A stretch of 64,000 nt of DNA from Heterotrichella gracilis (taxonomy: Eukaryota > Sar > Xanthophyceae > Tribonematales > Xanthonemataceae): NCBI GenBank assembly GCA_032358255.1, contig JAULBX010031371.1:107544-171543 (forward strand), written 5' to 3'. Within the stretch, counting starts at the first letter, position 1. Every line of letters begins with the position of its first letter. The notes below the pieces were generated by a model. The model was not told where the DNA came from, did no database searches, and saw only the letters and a list, made by a program, of their open reading frames with translations. Both the position numbers and the translations under genes were made by a program. This document shows, piece by piece, positions 28,395 to 40,498 of the stretch.

Positions 28395-31300
28395 TTAGAT
28401 GAGAGGATGCGCACCTTGCTCAGGTGGGGATGGGCAGATGGGCAGGGGTGCAAGAAGGAAGCACTGCGTGGCATGGTAATACCAGGGTACATGGCGTGCG
28501 GCATGTATTGGTTTTCAAGGGTCAAACGAGAAGAGCGATTCAGACTGTTTAGGTACTGGGGTATGGTGAATGGGATTTGTACATTTAAAGTTATGAGGCC
28601 ACTTTTGAACAGGGATCTGGCTGATTTCAAGTTGTCAGCATGCACATGGGGGGCATTATTGCCAGGTTTGGAGTGGTTGCAAGCTGTGCCATGCATACCC
28701 ACCGTGTCAGAAGCCCATACATACTGGATGTTCATTTCTTATTAATTTCTCGGTGATTGCCTATATTACTAAGTTCCTTTCAGTCAATATCCATAATGGC
28801 TTTGCAATGGTGTTATGAGCCTCTGGAGGACTAAATGTTACAAGAAACGGTCATGACCTATCGTGGATTTCGTTGCACAGTGGGGAACAATGCCAGCTTT
28901 TTTCATTTGCATTTTCCTGCGACGGTGAAGGGGCACATTTGCTTTTATCACTTGCTTTTGTGATCAGGAGGTGGTGTGCAGTTGATGGAACAGCTCAACG
29001 CAAGCTAAGCAACTGGTAATAACATAGGTACCATCATTGCAACGCTCACAGGGATTACACTGCAACGCTCACAGGGATTACATTGTATTATTCAGCCATT
29101 TCTTTTACTAGACTTCAGCATCTTCTAATCAAACGCAACGCTTACAAGGGATTACACCATAATATCCAGCCATTACTTTCACTACGCTTGGGCATTTTTC
29201 AATCAAATATCCCATCCTTGTGTGAAGCAGTACGGGGTTCCAACAGTTTGCTATTGCACATTCACAATTTCAGAAGTCGCACAGTACGATACAGTGTCAT
29301 GATGTTGCGCTTGATAATCTTTGGATATCATCGCGGTCTTAATTAGTAAAATGACAAATTATTACATGTGGCGATATGCAGCTCATTTGAAGCAGCTCAC
29401 TTGAACCTTATAGGGTCTGCAGCTGCCCTTTTGTTATTGTACTTGAGCAACCTTGTGCCACAGTGTAAGATACCAGACTCAGTCGTTGCCACCCATACAA
29501 CCCCCAGCCCCGGGGAATTGAGTCCCGCGGCTCGCCTTGTACCAACAAATCAGGGGGACCAGGGGTCTATTGCTAGCATTACCTCCCAGCCCCAGCCAAG
29601 CGACTTCAGTGTCAGGACAGATGTAGCCAGATTGAAGCGGCTTAGGCCCCTTTCTCCAGCCCCTTCTCCAGTGTCTGACCAGGTGTTAGTACTAAGTCAC
29701 GTGTCGCGTCTGAGTAAGTACTACAATGAAAGCCAAACTGCATGCTGCATGTAAAATCTCTGGTGCGACAAAACCTGGCTGGGATACATGCATGCAAGTA
29801 CTCCCCCCCAGCAATTCAGAGGCATTACCCCATGTATCCCTTGCATGGTCACCAAGTTGGCATGCCAGACCTATATCATGTAGTATTGCTAACAAGTTGC
29901 CTAATGCAAGACTTTTGCTAGATCACCCAAATAAATCCACCAGAGCACTCATGTTCCAAACACCAATTTTAGGGGATGGAGCCTCCCTCAGGGGGTGAGT
30001 GGTACTAGCACAGAAAACCTCCCCTTGGGCGCCAAACCTCCTGGGCTCGAGGCACACACAAAGTTTGAAATATGACTGTCGGAAAGTCCATGCAATGGCC
30101 CGTTCTGAGGAGAATTCATTCAGTGTTACGGTTACAGCAGTCTCCTGCCTCATGTTCACCAGAGTTTCCAGTTCAATGTGAGCCCCACTGGCTGGTCGTT
30201 TGTGACTCAGCTACCCGCTTCGCCAAGGCAAGTGCACGCCCAACAATACCCTTTTCACAGTAACCCAGCTTGGTTCAACACCGAGTCGTGACTCATACTT
30301 GTTTATTGCCTGTGGGTCCGTGCAGAGTCATGTGGATGGAACTCAACTCAGCCTGACTGGGAGCGTGTTTGATGGACCGCACTGGGCGCCCTTTTGAACC
30401 GGTGAGGCTCACTGGCGTCCTCGTGCGAAAACAATGCCCATAAACGCATAAACTTGAAAGGCTTCATGGCTCTGCAAGCCATGCTTGAAGTGGGTGCTGC
30501 ATTACAAGAGTATCTGTCCCGCACAGTCGGTGCCCTGGGTCACCTGCATGATGCTCCCTTATGCTGAGCTGAGCTGAGCAGTTTATAGCCCTAAGGCTGT
30601 CAGTAAGGGTCAACCCATCATGCCCATCAGTGAGCTGCATTCCCATGGTATGGTGGTCGGGTTGGGGTCCGTCTGGGTGACCCCAACCTGACCACCAGTC
30701 AGTGACCACCAGTCAGTGACTCAGTCTGAGGCTCAGCAATGAACGTTTTCAGTGGTTGTTTGGGCTGTGCCATACCAGTGGTACAACAGGATGGTGATGT
30801 GAGTCAGTGACACCTATTCATTACTTGGCCACTACTTCTGTACCCTGCATCGCTTCCACTGCAGCCTGCGCTCCCATGTGCTCCCTGCACCGCTCGGCGC
30901 ACCCATTGCTGCCTCCTAGGTAGTCTCCATGTCTGTCATTTGTAATATGTCAGCATTGAAAGGTTCTGGGGGTGCCTGTACAAACAAGTCCAGATTCCGC
31001 GAGGTTACCTTCACATAGCAACTGCCATCCTGCAAGATTTCCATGCATACAAGGTAGCTTTGACCACTGGTATATGATATGGCTAGCTGTGACCATGCAT
31101 GCCAGGCCCCAGGCCTGTAGCACTGCGGCAGTACCCTGGTGTATGATTCCCCCCGTGCTGGATGAGCCATCAATGCACCCACTGCTCCTGGCCTCGTTGT
31201 GTCCCACATATGACGCATTGGTTACTGAGTTGGTGGGTCCCATTTGCATGCAACTCGCGAGTTGCATTTTGTCACACACCATGGCTCAGGGATGAACCCA

Positions 31301-32430
31301 TGCGTGGTCACCAGCGTTGCCAATGTCCTGAAGTCCTGAATTGGTTATGTGCAGGCGTCAAGATTATGAGACTCTCCTCAGCGGGTGTGTCTGACTGGTG
31401 GTTCTCATTGCCTGTGCTGCATGACATTGTAATGGACGCCCGGGGTGATATGGCCAGATGATGAGCACCTTATCAGGTGGGGGGTGGGCATGATGGCATA
31501 AGTATGAAGAGGAGGTAATGGGTGGCATAATAGTCTCAAGAAAAGCTGGCTGCAGCTGTGGTCATGTGCAGGACAGATGATGGCCAGTTTTATATATATT
31601 TTTTTTAAATAAATGCCAAAATGTCTAGGAGAATGTTTCAGAGGGCACCCGATTTCATTTGATTAATTGTTTCGACTCTGCGACAACTCGAAATCAACGG
31701 TTTGCGCAACCATTCAAATAAGCAAGCTCCTCCTTCTGGACTTTGTTGTTTCATACTGCATTGCACTTTGTTGTTACTCTGCACACTCTTACTTCACATG
31801 CCTTCATGCCCTGGCGGCATGTCATGACTGGCGTTCGATTGGTTTGTGACACTCGCCATCAGCACTTTTGCCAACTCACGACCAGCCATCGTTGCGAATA
31901 TATTATCCTCAAAGCGGTCTGGTAGGACAATTGTCCATGCCTGTTCTTTTTTGCCGCAACGTTTATTATAACAATCAGTGTCCGAACTAATCGCACTGCG
32001 CCTGCCAGGTCAAACCCTGTTGAATCCTTGCGAGAGGCTAGATATTAGTGTTCAGAAGCACAGGTACAGAACGCAGTAGAAAGGCCTCCAATTAAAGTTC
32101 ATCCGTTTGTTCCTCCAGGGTGGGGTTTCGATCTCGTTCGTTTGCTCAAATTTGTTTTCTGTGTGCACCTTGGTATACCTATGTAGGTAAGCTTGCTGCA
32201 AAATTTGCTGGCTTTCCATCAGGCACAGGGCTTGAGACAGTGGCTGGCACCTATAGTGAGGTATTCAGGTCCAGGCCCATAGTAAGCTGCGTTGCAAATG
32301 TGGAGAAAGCATCCAGAAATGAAATGGCATGCTCATGGTTGCCATTCACTAGATGCCTTTGTCATATATCAGTTCTATATTGATTCACCAATTGAATAAC
32401 CCTACCTCAAGGCTTAAACTCATTGTCTGG
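28395..32430. other. Gene-poor 4-kb region between the two protease paralogues
   Basis: No complete gene model. Isolated exon-like frames occur on the plus strand at about 29570-29692 and 30330-30393 and on the minus strand at 30917-31060 (ends in PPEPFNADILQMTDMETT and stop). None has partners. A short repeat of aacgctcacagggattacac lies at 29038-29217. Confidence 0.35.
29038..29217. repeat. Short tandem duplications
   Basis: Two adjacent copies of caacgctcacagggattaca and a third diverged copy about 95 bases on, each of the last two followed by a similar cagccattnctttnacta block and ending in tcaatcaaa-like sequence. Confidence 0.7.
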
Positions 32431-35400
32431 ATGCAGATGGCCGCCAACATTCCGGGAGAGCCAGGTGGCATTGATGACGACGTGCAGGTTGTTTTCTGCC
32501 TTTCAATGTCTGCTCCTAGGCTCAGGCCGCGAGCAAAACAGCTGCAGGGTGCAACTTGGGCTTTGTGCATGCTGAAGCTGTGGCTTCTGCTATATTGTCT
32601 GCCTTGCATGCCTCGCTTAAACTTGCACATGGAGTCATATATATTAACCCAAGACGTAGTTTACTCGTCAAGTCTTTCACTATCTCCGTTTGTTGAACCA
32701 ATGTGTATGAATAATAAAATTACTATCATATCATATCATATCATATCATATCATACGGGGATAATGTCAATAATATTATTAATATCAATATTCATGGTTT
32801 GATAACAGCTTGCAGTGTGTGTGTCAAAATATACGTTGCAAAGGGCCATTGCAATGATGTTGAAACTTGTGTGTGAACGCAGGTGCACGCTTATGACGCT
32901 TTTGACTTTGACGACTACAACTTTGAATTGTTCACTGACACGATTCCGATTCCCCAACTTCAGGTACTAATATTAGCGCACTGTAGTTACTAAGTACCAA
33001 ATGTTACTGCAAGAATGGTATGTACCTTCTGTGGCCACATCTGAGCATTGTGCACAGCCTTTGTGGTTTACACTCTGGGTAGCTTACTTCGCTGAGCGCA
33101 CTTTACACAATACTATGTATTAAGGGGCACATGCATGTCAATCAAATCCAACTGGTCTTGCCCTCACTAAACACTGCCATTAATGGCTGCAGCCATTGCC
33201 ACAGGCACAGCTTCCAGTACAGCCACCGTCACAGTCACCGGCACTGGCACAGCCATTGGCACAGCCACAGCCACAGCCACAGCCACAGGTGGAGAGTGCT
33301 ACAAATGAGCCGGAGGTAGGCTGGAACCTGGCTGTTGTGCATACTGAAGCCATTTGTAGTTTGACAGCTGTTGCTAGGAAGTATGCCTTGCAAATATTAC
33401 TAATAAAAAGCCTACCACTTGAGCAACAACCAGTTCTTGAAAATCGACCCGTTCAATGCACTTGTAAATGCATTGAACATTCTGCCTTGAAAGTCTCAAG
33501 CCACTTTAAAATTTTGCAAGTCGATGGAGGCATGTGCATAAATTAACGAAGCCACTCCTTTGAGGCTGATTGCAAGGTGTTGTCAACCACGGCTTCCACA
33601 TGGTTCCCATGGCTCGACCGCATGTAACATCGTACGCTAGAAAAACATATGCAATAGTAATGTGCCCATTGGAACTTGTACATCGTTGTTGCTGGAATTG
33701 TGTTTGCGAGTTTACAATTGTTGCTGGCTAATTGAAAGTCTCATGAACAAAACTAATGTTGCAATGGGCAGATGCATAACCAAAGCCAGCACGGGGGAAA
33801 TTGTTTGGGGCCCTGCTGTGGAGGCTGATCTTAACGAAGGCAAATTCGACCTCAATATTACCCGCACTTGGCTTGAACGTTGGCAGCAATTTGCCTTCCG
33901 TTGCTCAAAATCAGTCGGTCCCTGATTCATGCCAGCAGTTGCCATATTGAACTTTCCAGAGTCTAGAGCCGTCATCAAGATAACCAATATCTCTCCATTT
34001 ATACGCAGGTGAAGGTTGTACTCGAATACCACGGCATTACGCTCAATGAGCAAGATGTCGCCATCCTAGACGGGCAAGGCTCAATGAATGTCAACGTAAG
34101 TACTACGCACAGCACATGATGGCAAATTTGAAACCAACTGATGTTAGCTTAAACTAGATATATGTCCCTCTCATCGCGCCGGTTGTGGCTCCAAAAATGA
34201 CCACAAATTGATGATACTTCACAAGTAAAATGCATGACGGACTGGCTATACATGCAAGAACTTCTTGGCAGAGGGCATTCTCAAGCAAACCACATTGTGT
34301 GACATCACCAGTGGCATCATCAGGCAATTAGTCTTCTTGCCAGGTCATGGCAATTTCAAATAAGGCTGCGTAGCTATTTATATACTTCTGTTTCTGTATA
34401 TATTTGGCAACCTCAAATCTCCTATCTTGGCTGATGTGTCTCCCTTGTGCTTGTGCGCAGCTGATGAGCTACTGCCTCGCATGCCTGCGCCATAAATTGA
34501 CGGGTTCCGGTGTTCAAGCCTCCACAGCGGCAACTGTCTGGCTGCGGGTGCTCTTTGCAGCCCCGCTGAAAGTGCCTATGGGTAAGAGAGTGGGAAGGTT
34601 GGGAGTATTGAGTGTTCAGGGCTCCTTCTGGTGTGACCGGATGGTGCTAATGCCTTCAACATTCTTCATTATGTAAAGCGCACTAGCTACTTGCGAAGCG
34701 GCTACAATCTTGAGTGGTCAGCCTGACAATGTGACAATGCGCCGCTCGTAACATCACTGCTAAATCTTTGTGAGGGGTCACGTTCACCTGCACTTCCCCA
34801 GCACTGTCACTGTGATTATTGCTGTTTTTTGTGTGTTCCATGCACCATTCCCCCCACTCCCCCTCCCCCACAAAAACTTTCCTTACATTTGTTTAGTGCT
34901 ATATTTATCTACACGGTGGTGACTGCATACCGTACCTCCCCATTCAGGTGACCTAAGTGCAAGAGCGGAGGGAGAGTTTTCCAAGAGGGTAAGTCTTGTC
35001 CCTTTGTAGACAGTTTCCTCTCATGGACGCGCTGACAAAATCAGGGGATACTAATAATACTTACAGTTAAATCTGCCCACTGTCATGACCCTCAATGTGT
35101 CCCTCACGTGATACCTCACCGGCCATTGCCTCCTAAATGCACTGATGGTATGATTTCTGTTGGCACAGATAGAAAGCAAAGAAGCCGTGTTCATGGCAGT
35201 GCCGTGTGACAGTGAGGACACAGGGAAGCACTGGTAATATTTGAACCCTAGTTTAGAGTAATGTGCATGCACACCTGCATAAGAGTCCATCCCACATCCC
35301 ACTAATGAACCTATATGTTGCCCGCATGTAGGCTTCGCTGCGCACACTGGCTGTTGCAAAGCAATCAGCTGCAGCCCGTCACCTGTTTGCATCATAAACC

Positions 35401-37312
35401 AAATGAGCAGCGGCTGATGATCTTTTTTATATTAATAAAACACTGAGGGTGTGCATAGGAGGACTCACAAAGCCACATGTGACCGGCCACACATTGCTCC
35501 TATGGCGTGGGTTTTCCGCAGGTCCTTGCTTTTCTACTCAAAGAGTGCCTTCACCATCTGTTATCTTGATTCTGGAGGCACCCCGTTGGCACAAAATGCC
35601 ACTGCTTACAAGTTAGCCAGTTATCTTGCCACAGCTGCTTCAACGGTGAACGACAGGTGAGTCTGCTTAGAATCAATTGTAAGTATCTATGAATACAAAT
35701 AAAAAAAACTTGCGTGATTGGTATGAAAAATATGAGCTGAATATTTAGAAGAAAGAAAGGGAAGGCGCAAAGGCAAAGGCACATACCTAACTGCTATGTG
35801 TTTGCCTGGTATGGTATCAGCAACATACCCAATTGTTTCCAAGCATACTCACTTTATCCCTAGCACATCTTGCAGGTATCAAATGGTGCCCCTTGCAAAC
35901 CCTTTGCATATCCCACGCATGCAGGCAGATGACTGTTGACAATGTTGTACAAATGTCCACGGCCCAGCACCAGAACCCTGGGGACAGCGGCCTCCACGTC
36001 CTTGGTGAGTCTAGGCTATAATCCCCTGTGGGCGCTCCCTGTCTCCCTTTTTTTGTTGGCAATCCAATTAGGATAGCCAATGACTACTGTGACCCAACCA
36101 TCACACTGTTCCAAACCTGGCTGGTTGCTAAACATCTTGCCAGAGTTTTGGCCACATCCCACATCTAGCAAAGCGCTTTTTATTCTTTAGCAACATCGTT
36201 AAAAAAATGCTGACTACAATTACAGTCCGGCATCATCACCCCATATATATATTCCACCGGCTGCCAACTCCTCCGCCACACAGCATCCCCACCTTTGCCC
36301 CCAGCTTGGCCAACCACACCTCCCGCTGCCACACCCCTCGTAGCCCAACCCCCGCCCCCTTATACCTTTAGCCAGCCCATGGCGCCCCCGCCCACCCATA
36401 CTGTTAGCCAGCCCATGGCGCCCTCCACTCGCCTCAGCCCATTGCGGGTACCCTCCCCACCACGATTCCCCCCGCCACAGTCCCCCCTCGCTCCATTTTT
36501 TCCCACACCCGCACACCCCTCCGGCCCCACCCACATTTCCCAGACACACCACTTGCCTGTTTTCCACTCTCACACCGCCCCCGCCCCTTTTCCTGCGCAC
36601 CCCTTCCCCATCCCACTCCCGGCCTCACTTCACCCACTAGCGATTTTCCCTCCATTCCTCGCCACCCCCGTGTCCGCCCCGCTGCTACTCCCCCTTCCTC
36701 CACTGCCTTTTTCCCCCCGCGTGATGGCTTTCCTGACTGACTCCTTTTGGTGGGGGCTATGCGTAACTGCTATGCCGCCTTATGTACGCCTTTGGCGGTT
36801 GTTTTCTTTTCTTTTTTTTTCTTATGTACATGCATTACATATGTACATGGCAGTGGTACGCACAAGAGTTGCCATGTTGTTCGCATACCAGACAGCCAAA
36901 AATCTCCCCACCCAGTGCAAATGGGACACCTTGATGCATGCTTGCATTGGCAAGTTGAGCATGTAGATACCTGTGTAAAGACTGGCAAACATGTTCACCG
37001 TACCATTCGTCTGAGAACGTCCTTTTACGCAAGCATCAAACATGCGTGCCTCATTGCATGCCCTGCTACCTGACTTACGCATCCCTCATTGTTGGCACCT
37101 GCACTTACACACCAACTGCTGAGTGCTCATCCTTGTGCTTACCCCCCCCAGCGTCGCTAGAGTTGCTGTTGGAGAATTACAGGCGAGGAATGGCGCCCGT
37201 CCTGGATGCACGAGAAATCCTGTCCAAGGTGTCTCGCCTTCGGCAGGAGATTTGGGCCACCATAGACCAAGCTCTCGAGCCGCAGAGATCCACCCGTGGG
37301 ATGTCCTCCTGA
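32431..37312 (+). CDS. Deneddylase-like paralogue with Cys-to-Ser active site, 10 exons
   Basis: Peptidase C48 fold, probably catalytically dead. Exons: 32431-32487, 32883-32963, 33193-33315, 34009-34095, 34461-34581, 34948-34988, 35169-35233, 35522-35656, 35925-36004, 37152-37312; 951 bases, 316 residues. Exons 4-10 parallel the seven exons of the intact protease at 25505-28394, and all six intron phases are identical (0,1,0,2,2,1). Parallel motifs: VVLEYHGITLNEQDVAIL, KHW (His191) then SLLFYSKS, YLDSGG (Asp208), and QHQNPGDSGLHVL, where Gln253 is kept but the nucleophile is Ser258 (AGC). The added N-terminus has an acidic/aromatic stretch (YDAFDFDDYNFELF) and a PQ-rich repeat. All frames are open, so it may be expressed as a substrate-binding pseudoprotease. 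The exact first exon is uncertain: ATG at 32431 or 32437. Confidence 0.82.
32725..32756. repeat. TATCA pentanucleotide microsatellite
   Basis: Six tandem units in intron 1 of the pseudoprotease gene. Confidence 0.9.
36270..36730. repeat. C-rich, G-poor segment in the last intron of the pseudoprotease gene
   Basis: About 460 bases dominated by C with T and A, including two copies of agccagcccatggcgccc. A Pro-rich open frame crosses it only because stop codons are rare in such sequence. It lies inside the 1147-base intron 9. Confidence 0.6.
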
Positions 37313-38639
37313 ATACCAGCCTTTCACATGATTTTGGATAGTTGAGATACCTGCGCAACAGATGCTTAGTGTCGGACGGTCGCCCTGTCAAACTCCTATG
37401 GGCTGTTTCATTCTCAACTAGTGGCAAACCTTCTCAAATGGCAGAAATAGTGGCGGTTCATCTAGTCAGATGCCAGTTAGAAACCTCCATTTCCGGACAT
37501 CTACTCATCATCATGATCGCCCCCCGCAGGCGCCATCATCATGATCACAAAAATCCTCCATTGCCGCCCAAAATGTGGGGCAAAATTAATTCGCAATGAT
37601 ATATCCAAATTGGCTAGTTTTTAGCGTACATTGCAATGGGATGACTCTTAAACTAGACTTCAGCGTACACGCACATGGGACCTGATCTAGCAGCCCAGAC
37701 GCGACTTGACTAGGCACTGCAGCCTATAAGACATTTTCATTGTCGCCTGGGATGCACTGCAGGCTGCACAGTATGTATACATTGTCAATTGCACTCTAGT
37801 GCGCACTGTCCATATAGCAACACATGCCCTAAGGTTGACAAATTTTTAAAACAGTACTGTACGAAATCATCTGCAGCACCACCATTTGGCCCTTTTCAAG
37901 GCTCAGCCTTTTCAACTTTGTGCGCATTCTCAAACTATAGCAGCTGCGCATTCTCAAACGATATAGCACTTAGGTCAAATCATCTTCATAATGTCGCCAC
38001 CACCGGACCTGTGGCATCTTCCTCCACATTTGAGTTACAAGTTACTCAAGGTAGCATTCAAGGTAGCACTTGGTAAGCACTTAGGCAATTGGAATACGGT
38101 ATAACTTTAGTATTACTTATCGATGCCAAGCAATCTTTTGATGAGCACTTTATTCAATTCAACCCAGTGAGTTTTAATCGGCACAGACACTTGGCTGGCT
38201 GCGCAATGCCCTTACGCCACGGGATTGCTTGCCCAGATATTGCAGATATATTTTTCTTTTAATCCTGCTGTGTTGCTGGCACACTGGATTTAATACTTGT
38301 AACATAATCACAGGCCTCCGACAGAAATACAGGGAAAAACATAATAAATGATGAAAAGCTCGCCGCAGTCCAAGGACCATAGGCAATCCCTGGGTGGACC
38401 TGTCCATTGGTGGCGTGCAGAGAGCAAGTTGTGGAGCGGTTTCCTGTCCATTGGTGGCGTGCAGAGAGCAAGTTGCGCCCCAAACGCAGGAAATTTCCAC
38501 AGTAATCCTAAGGAAATTTCAAACCCAGACTATAACATCCCCACCATTCCTAAATACCTTATCCTGTTCCCGTTTCCCTCCTTCGCAGCCTGCCTGCGTC
38601 TCCCCAGGCCATAAAAAGGCCCCAGCCTCCCCACCCCTC
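37313..38639. other. Gene-free spacer
   Basis: No supported exon. A short direct repeat (tgtccattggtggcgtgcag, then agagcaag) occurs at 38401 and 38447. Confidence 0.4.
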
Positions 38640-39720
38640 TTACTCCTGGCCCTCAGCACGAGCCCTGCCCTCCCCTATAAAGCCCCGCCACCCCTTCCAG
38701 GTCTTCCAAAAGCGCTGCAGGAACTGCTGCACCTGACAGGAGGGCTCATGAATTGGACTGAGTGCTCCTCCAGGCAGTGACCCTGTCAGGGGCAATGCCC
38801 TTGCCCCAAATCCTCTCCTCCACCACCCACGCCGCCTGCTCCGCCATGTCCATCCCCTCCCACCGCCCCCATACTCCCGGGTGAAGTACTGCCTGAGGTG
38901 CTGCCTGTCCTCTTCATATGCGGGGCACACCGGCAGGTCCATGGACCACAGTATTTCCCCATCATTGCAGCAGGGACATGCAGGGCTGTCCACATGCAGC
39001 CGCCCAGACATCTGATCTGATCTGATAGCCTTGCCCTGCAGCAGCACAGTGCCTGCTCAAGAATTGCAGGCAGGGTAGCATTCCTCTGCGTGGTGGCACC
39101 TGGTCCACTGACACGGATGGCACAGTGCAACCCAGGAGATGCAGCGATGACTTGGCACTCATGTATCACCGAACGCACTCAGCGTTCGCGCTCACAGCTC
39201 CTGCTTCATGCGAGTCTTGAACATGACGTGCGACTCATCAAACAGGGTGTACCAGTGCACAGTCCCTGCCTGCCCAACCATGCTGTGCTGCAGATGGTAC
39301 CCCCTGCCAACACTGGCTACCATGAACAAAGAGGGTACTGGGTTTAATGGTACTGGCCTGCGTGGTGTTGCCCTCCTGCAGACGATTTGAATTCCAGGCA
39401 CTACTCATACCCCTGAGTGTAATCCACCACCACTGCTTTTGCCCAGCAGTACGGTCCTCCCTCATGCTGTGCAGCTTGCGGTGTCAGCAGAGCTTCAACA
39501 GGTCCCACCGGTGCCGCAGCGGCTTAGAATCGGCTCCAGACCCAGGTCCAGCAGCATGACCTCCTCAGGGCCCCAGGAGGGACCCCTCAGAATCATGCGG
39601 CACACGCGCAGCTGCACTTGCTCCAGCTGCGCCGCCTGGCCCTCTTGGGCTGCCACACCTCAGCACTTTACTTGAGCAACGGCACACTGTAGCCCTCTAA
39701 ACCTGCGACTTGAGTGAAAC
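38640..39720 (-). mobile_element. Decayed LINE-type retrotransposon remnant (C-terminal end of the reverse transcriptase ORF)
   Basis: Read on the minus strand in several frames: LEQVQLRVCRMILRG, then EEVMLLDLGLEPILSR, then RHRWDLLKLC, then a C-terminal zinc-like block CPCCNDGEILW..PVCPAYEEDR followed by QVQQFLQRFW. This order is typical of the thumb and C-terminal part of non-LTR ORF2. It is broken by several frameshifts and stops. No 5' reverse-transcriptase core, target-site duplication or poly(A) tail could be identified. Confidence 0.6.
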
Positions 39721-40403
39721 CCTCAGGTGCCTGTCCAGGACAACTGGGCCAAGCACCTGGGCTCGTTGAAACAGATTTGGCAGTGGTTTGCTCGATATGC
39801 GCAATCCTTCTGCCAAAGATAATGTATAAAAAGCCCAGGCACCGGTACGAAGACTACACAGGGTGCTCGTGCTGTTCCTCATGTAAACGCTGGCACAGGT
39901 GCACTGCGCCCAACACAACCACTGCACATTTGACAAACTTGCCTTTTACCGCCACACGGAGGCATAGTTGCACAGGAGTTAGTGTTGTGCTGGGTTTCTA
40001 TTTGGTGCCTGCCAGCCTCACATATGCCAGCATGAGCCCCGCATTCTGTTCAGTACCCATGTTGAGGCCGATATCGGCAGCATGCACTGGGCGCAGCATA
40101 TCGTCCCAACATAATCCTTCTCCAGGCCTTCAGCTATGTCAAATTTTTCCTACTTCCGTATGCTGTACTCGCTACTAGTAAAGCACAATATCTAATAAAT
40201 CAGAACTCGTATCGGATTGTGGTAGCTGGTGGCTGTTCTGCGTGGAAAAGCCAGGTGAGCGTTGCATGCATGCATACGACTAGTGCCCCTGTCATAAACA
40301 GGGGAATCCAGCGCCGCAACCTCAACACCATAGCTACGTGTGCAAATGAAAAAGCGTATATTTGGTGGGGCAGTATGCCTCAGTTATTGTCACTTACCTG
40401 CCG

Positions 40404-40440
40404 TTTCCTCAGCTAGCACATGCATGCATCCGTGGCCCGT
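40404..40440 (+). promoter_or_regulatory. Conserved promoter block of F-box copy 1
   Basis: The block ttcctcagctagcacatgca followed by tgcatccgtgg lies about 60-95 bases before the ATG. Closely matching blocks lie at a similar distance before copies 2 (about 44308-44341, minus) and 3 (about 44959-44993). Confidence 0.5.
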
Positions 40441-40498
40441 AATCAGTAACCTTCACCCACCACCCACCTCAAGTGCCACTGCGTGCAGAAACAGCACC

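Noticed and set aside
28407-28745. 112-residue frame after the deneddylase gene
   Set aside because: No family features; in the 3' flank.
29368-30393. Possible gene with exon-like parts near 29570-29692 and 30330-30393
   Set aside because: Splice phases could not be joined convincingly and no homology is recognised.
30917-31060. Minus-strand exon-like frame ending in ADILQMTDMETT
   Set aside because: Reads like protein but has no partner exon within several kb.
33770-33924. Exon-like frame in intron 3 of the pseudoprotease gene
   Set aside because: No GT donor follows it, and direct joining of exons 3 and 4 keeps phase.
36295-36966. 223-residue Pro-rich open frame
   Set aside because: Lies within an intron in C-rich, stop-poor sequence; no domain, and its length is explained by composition.
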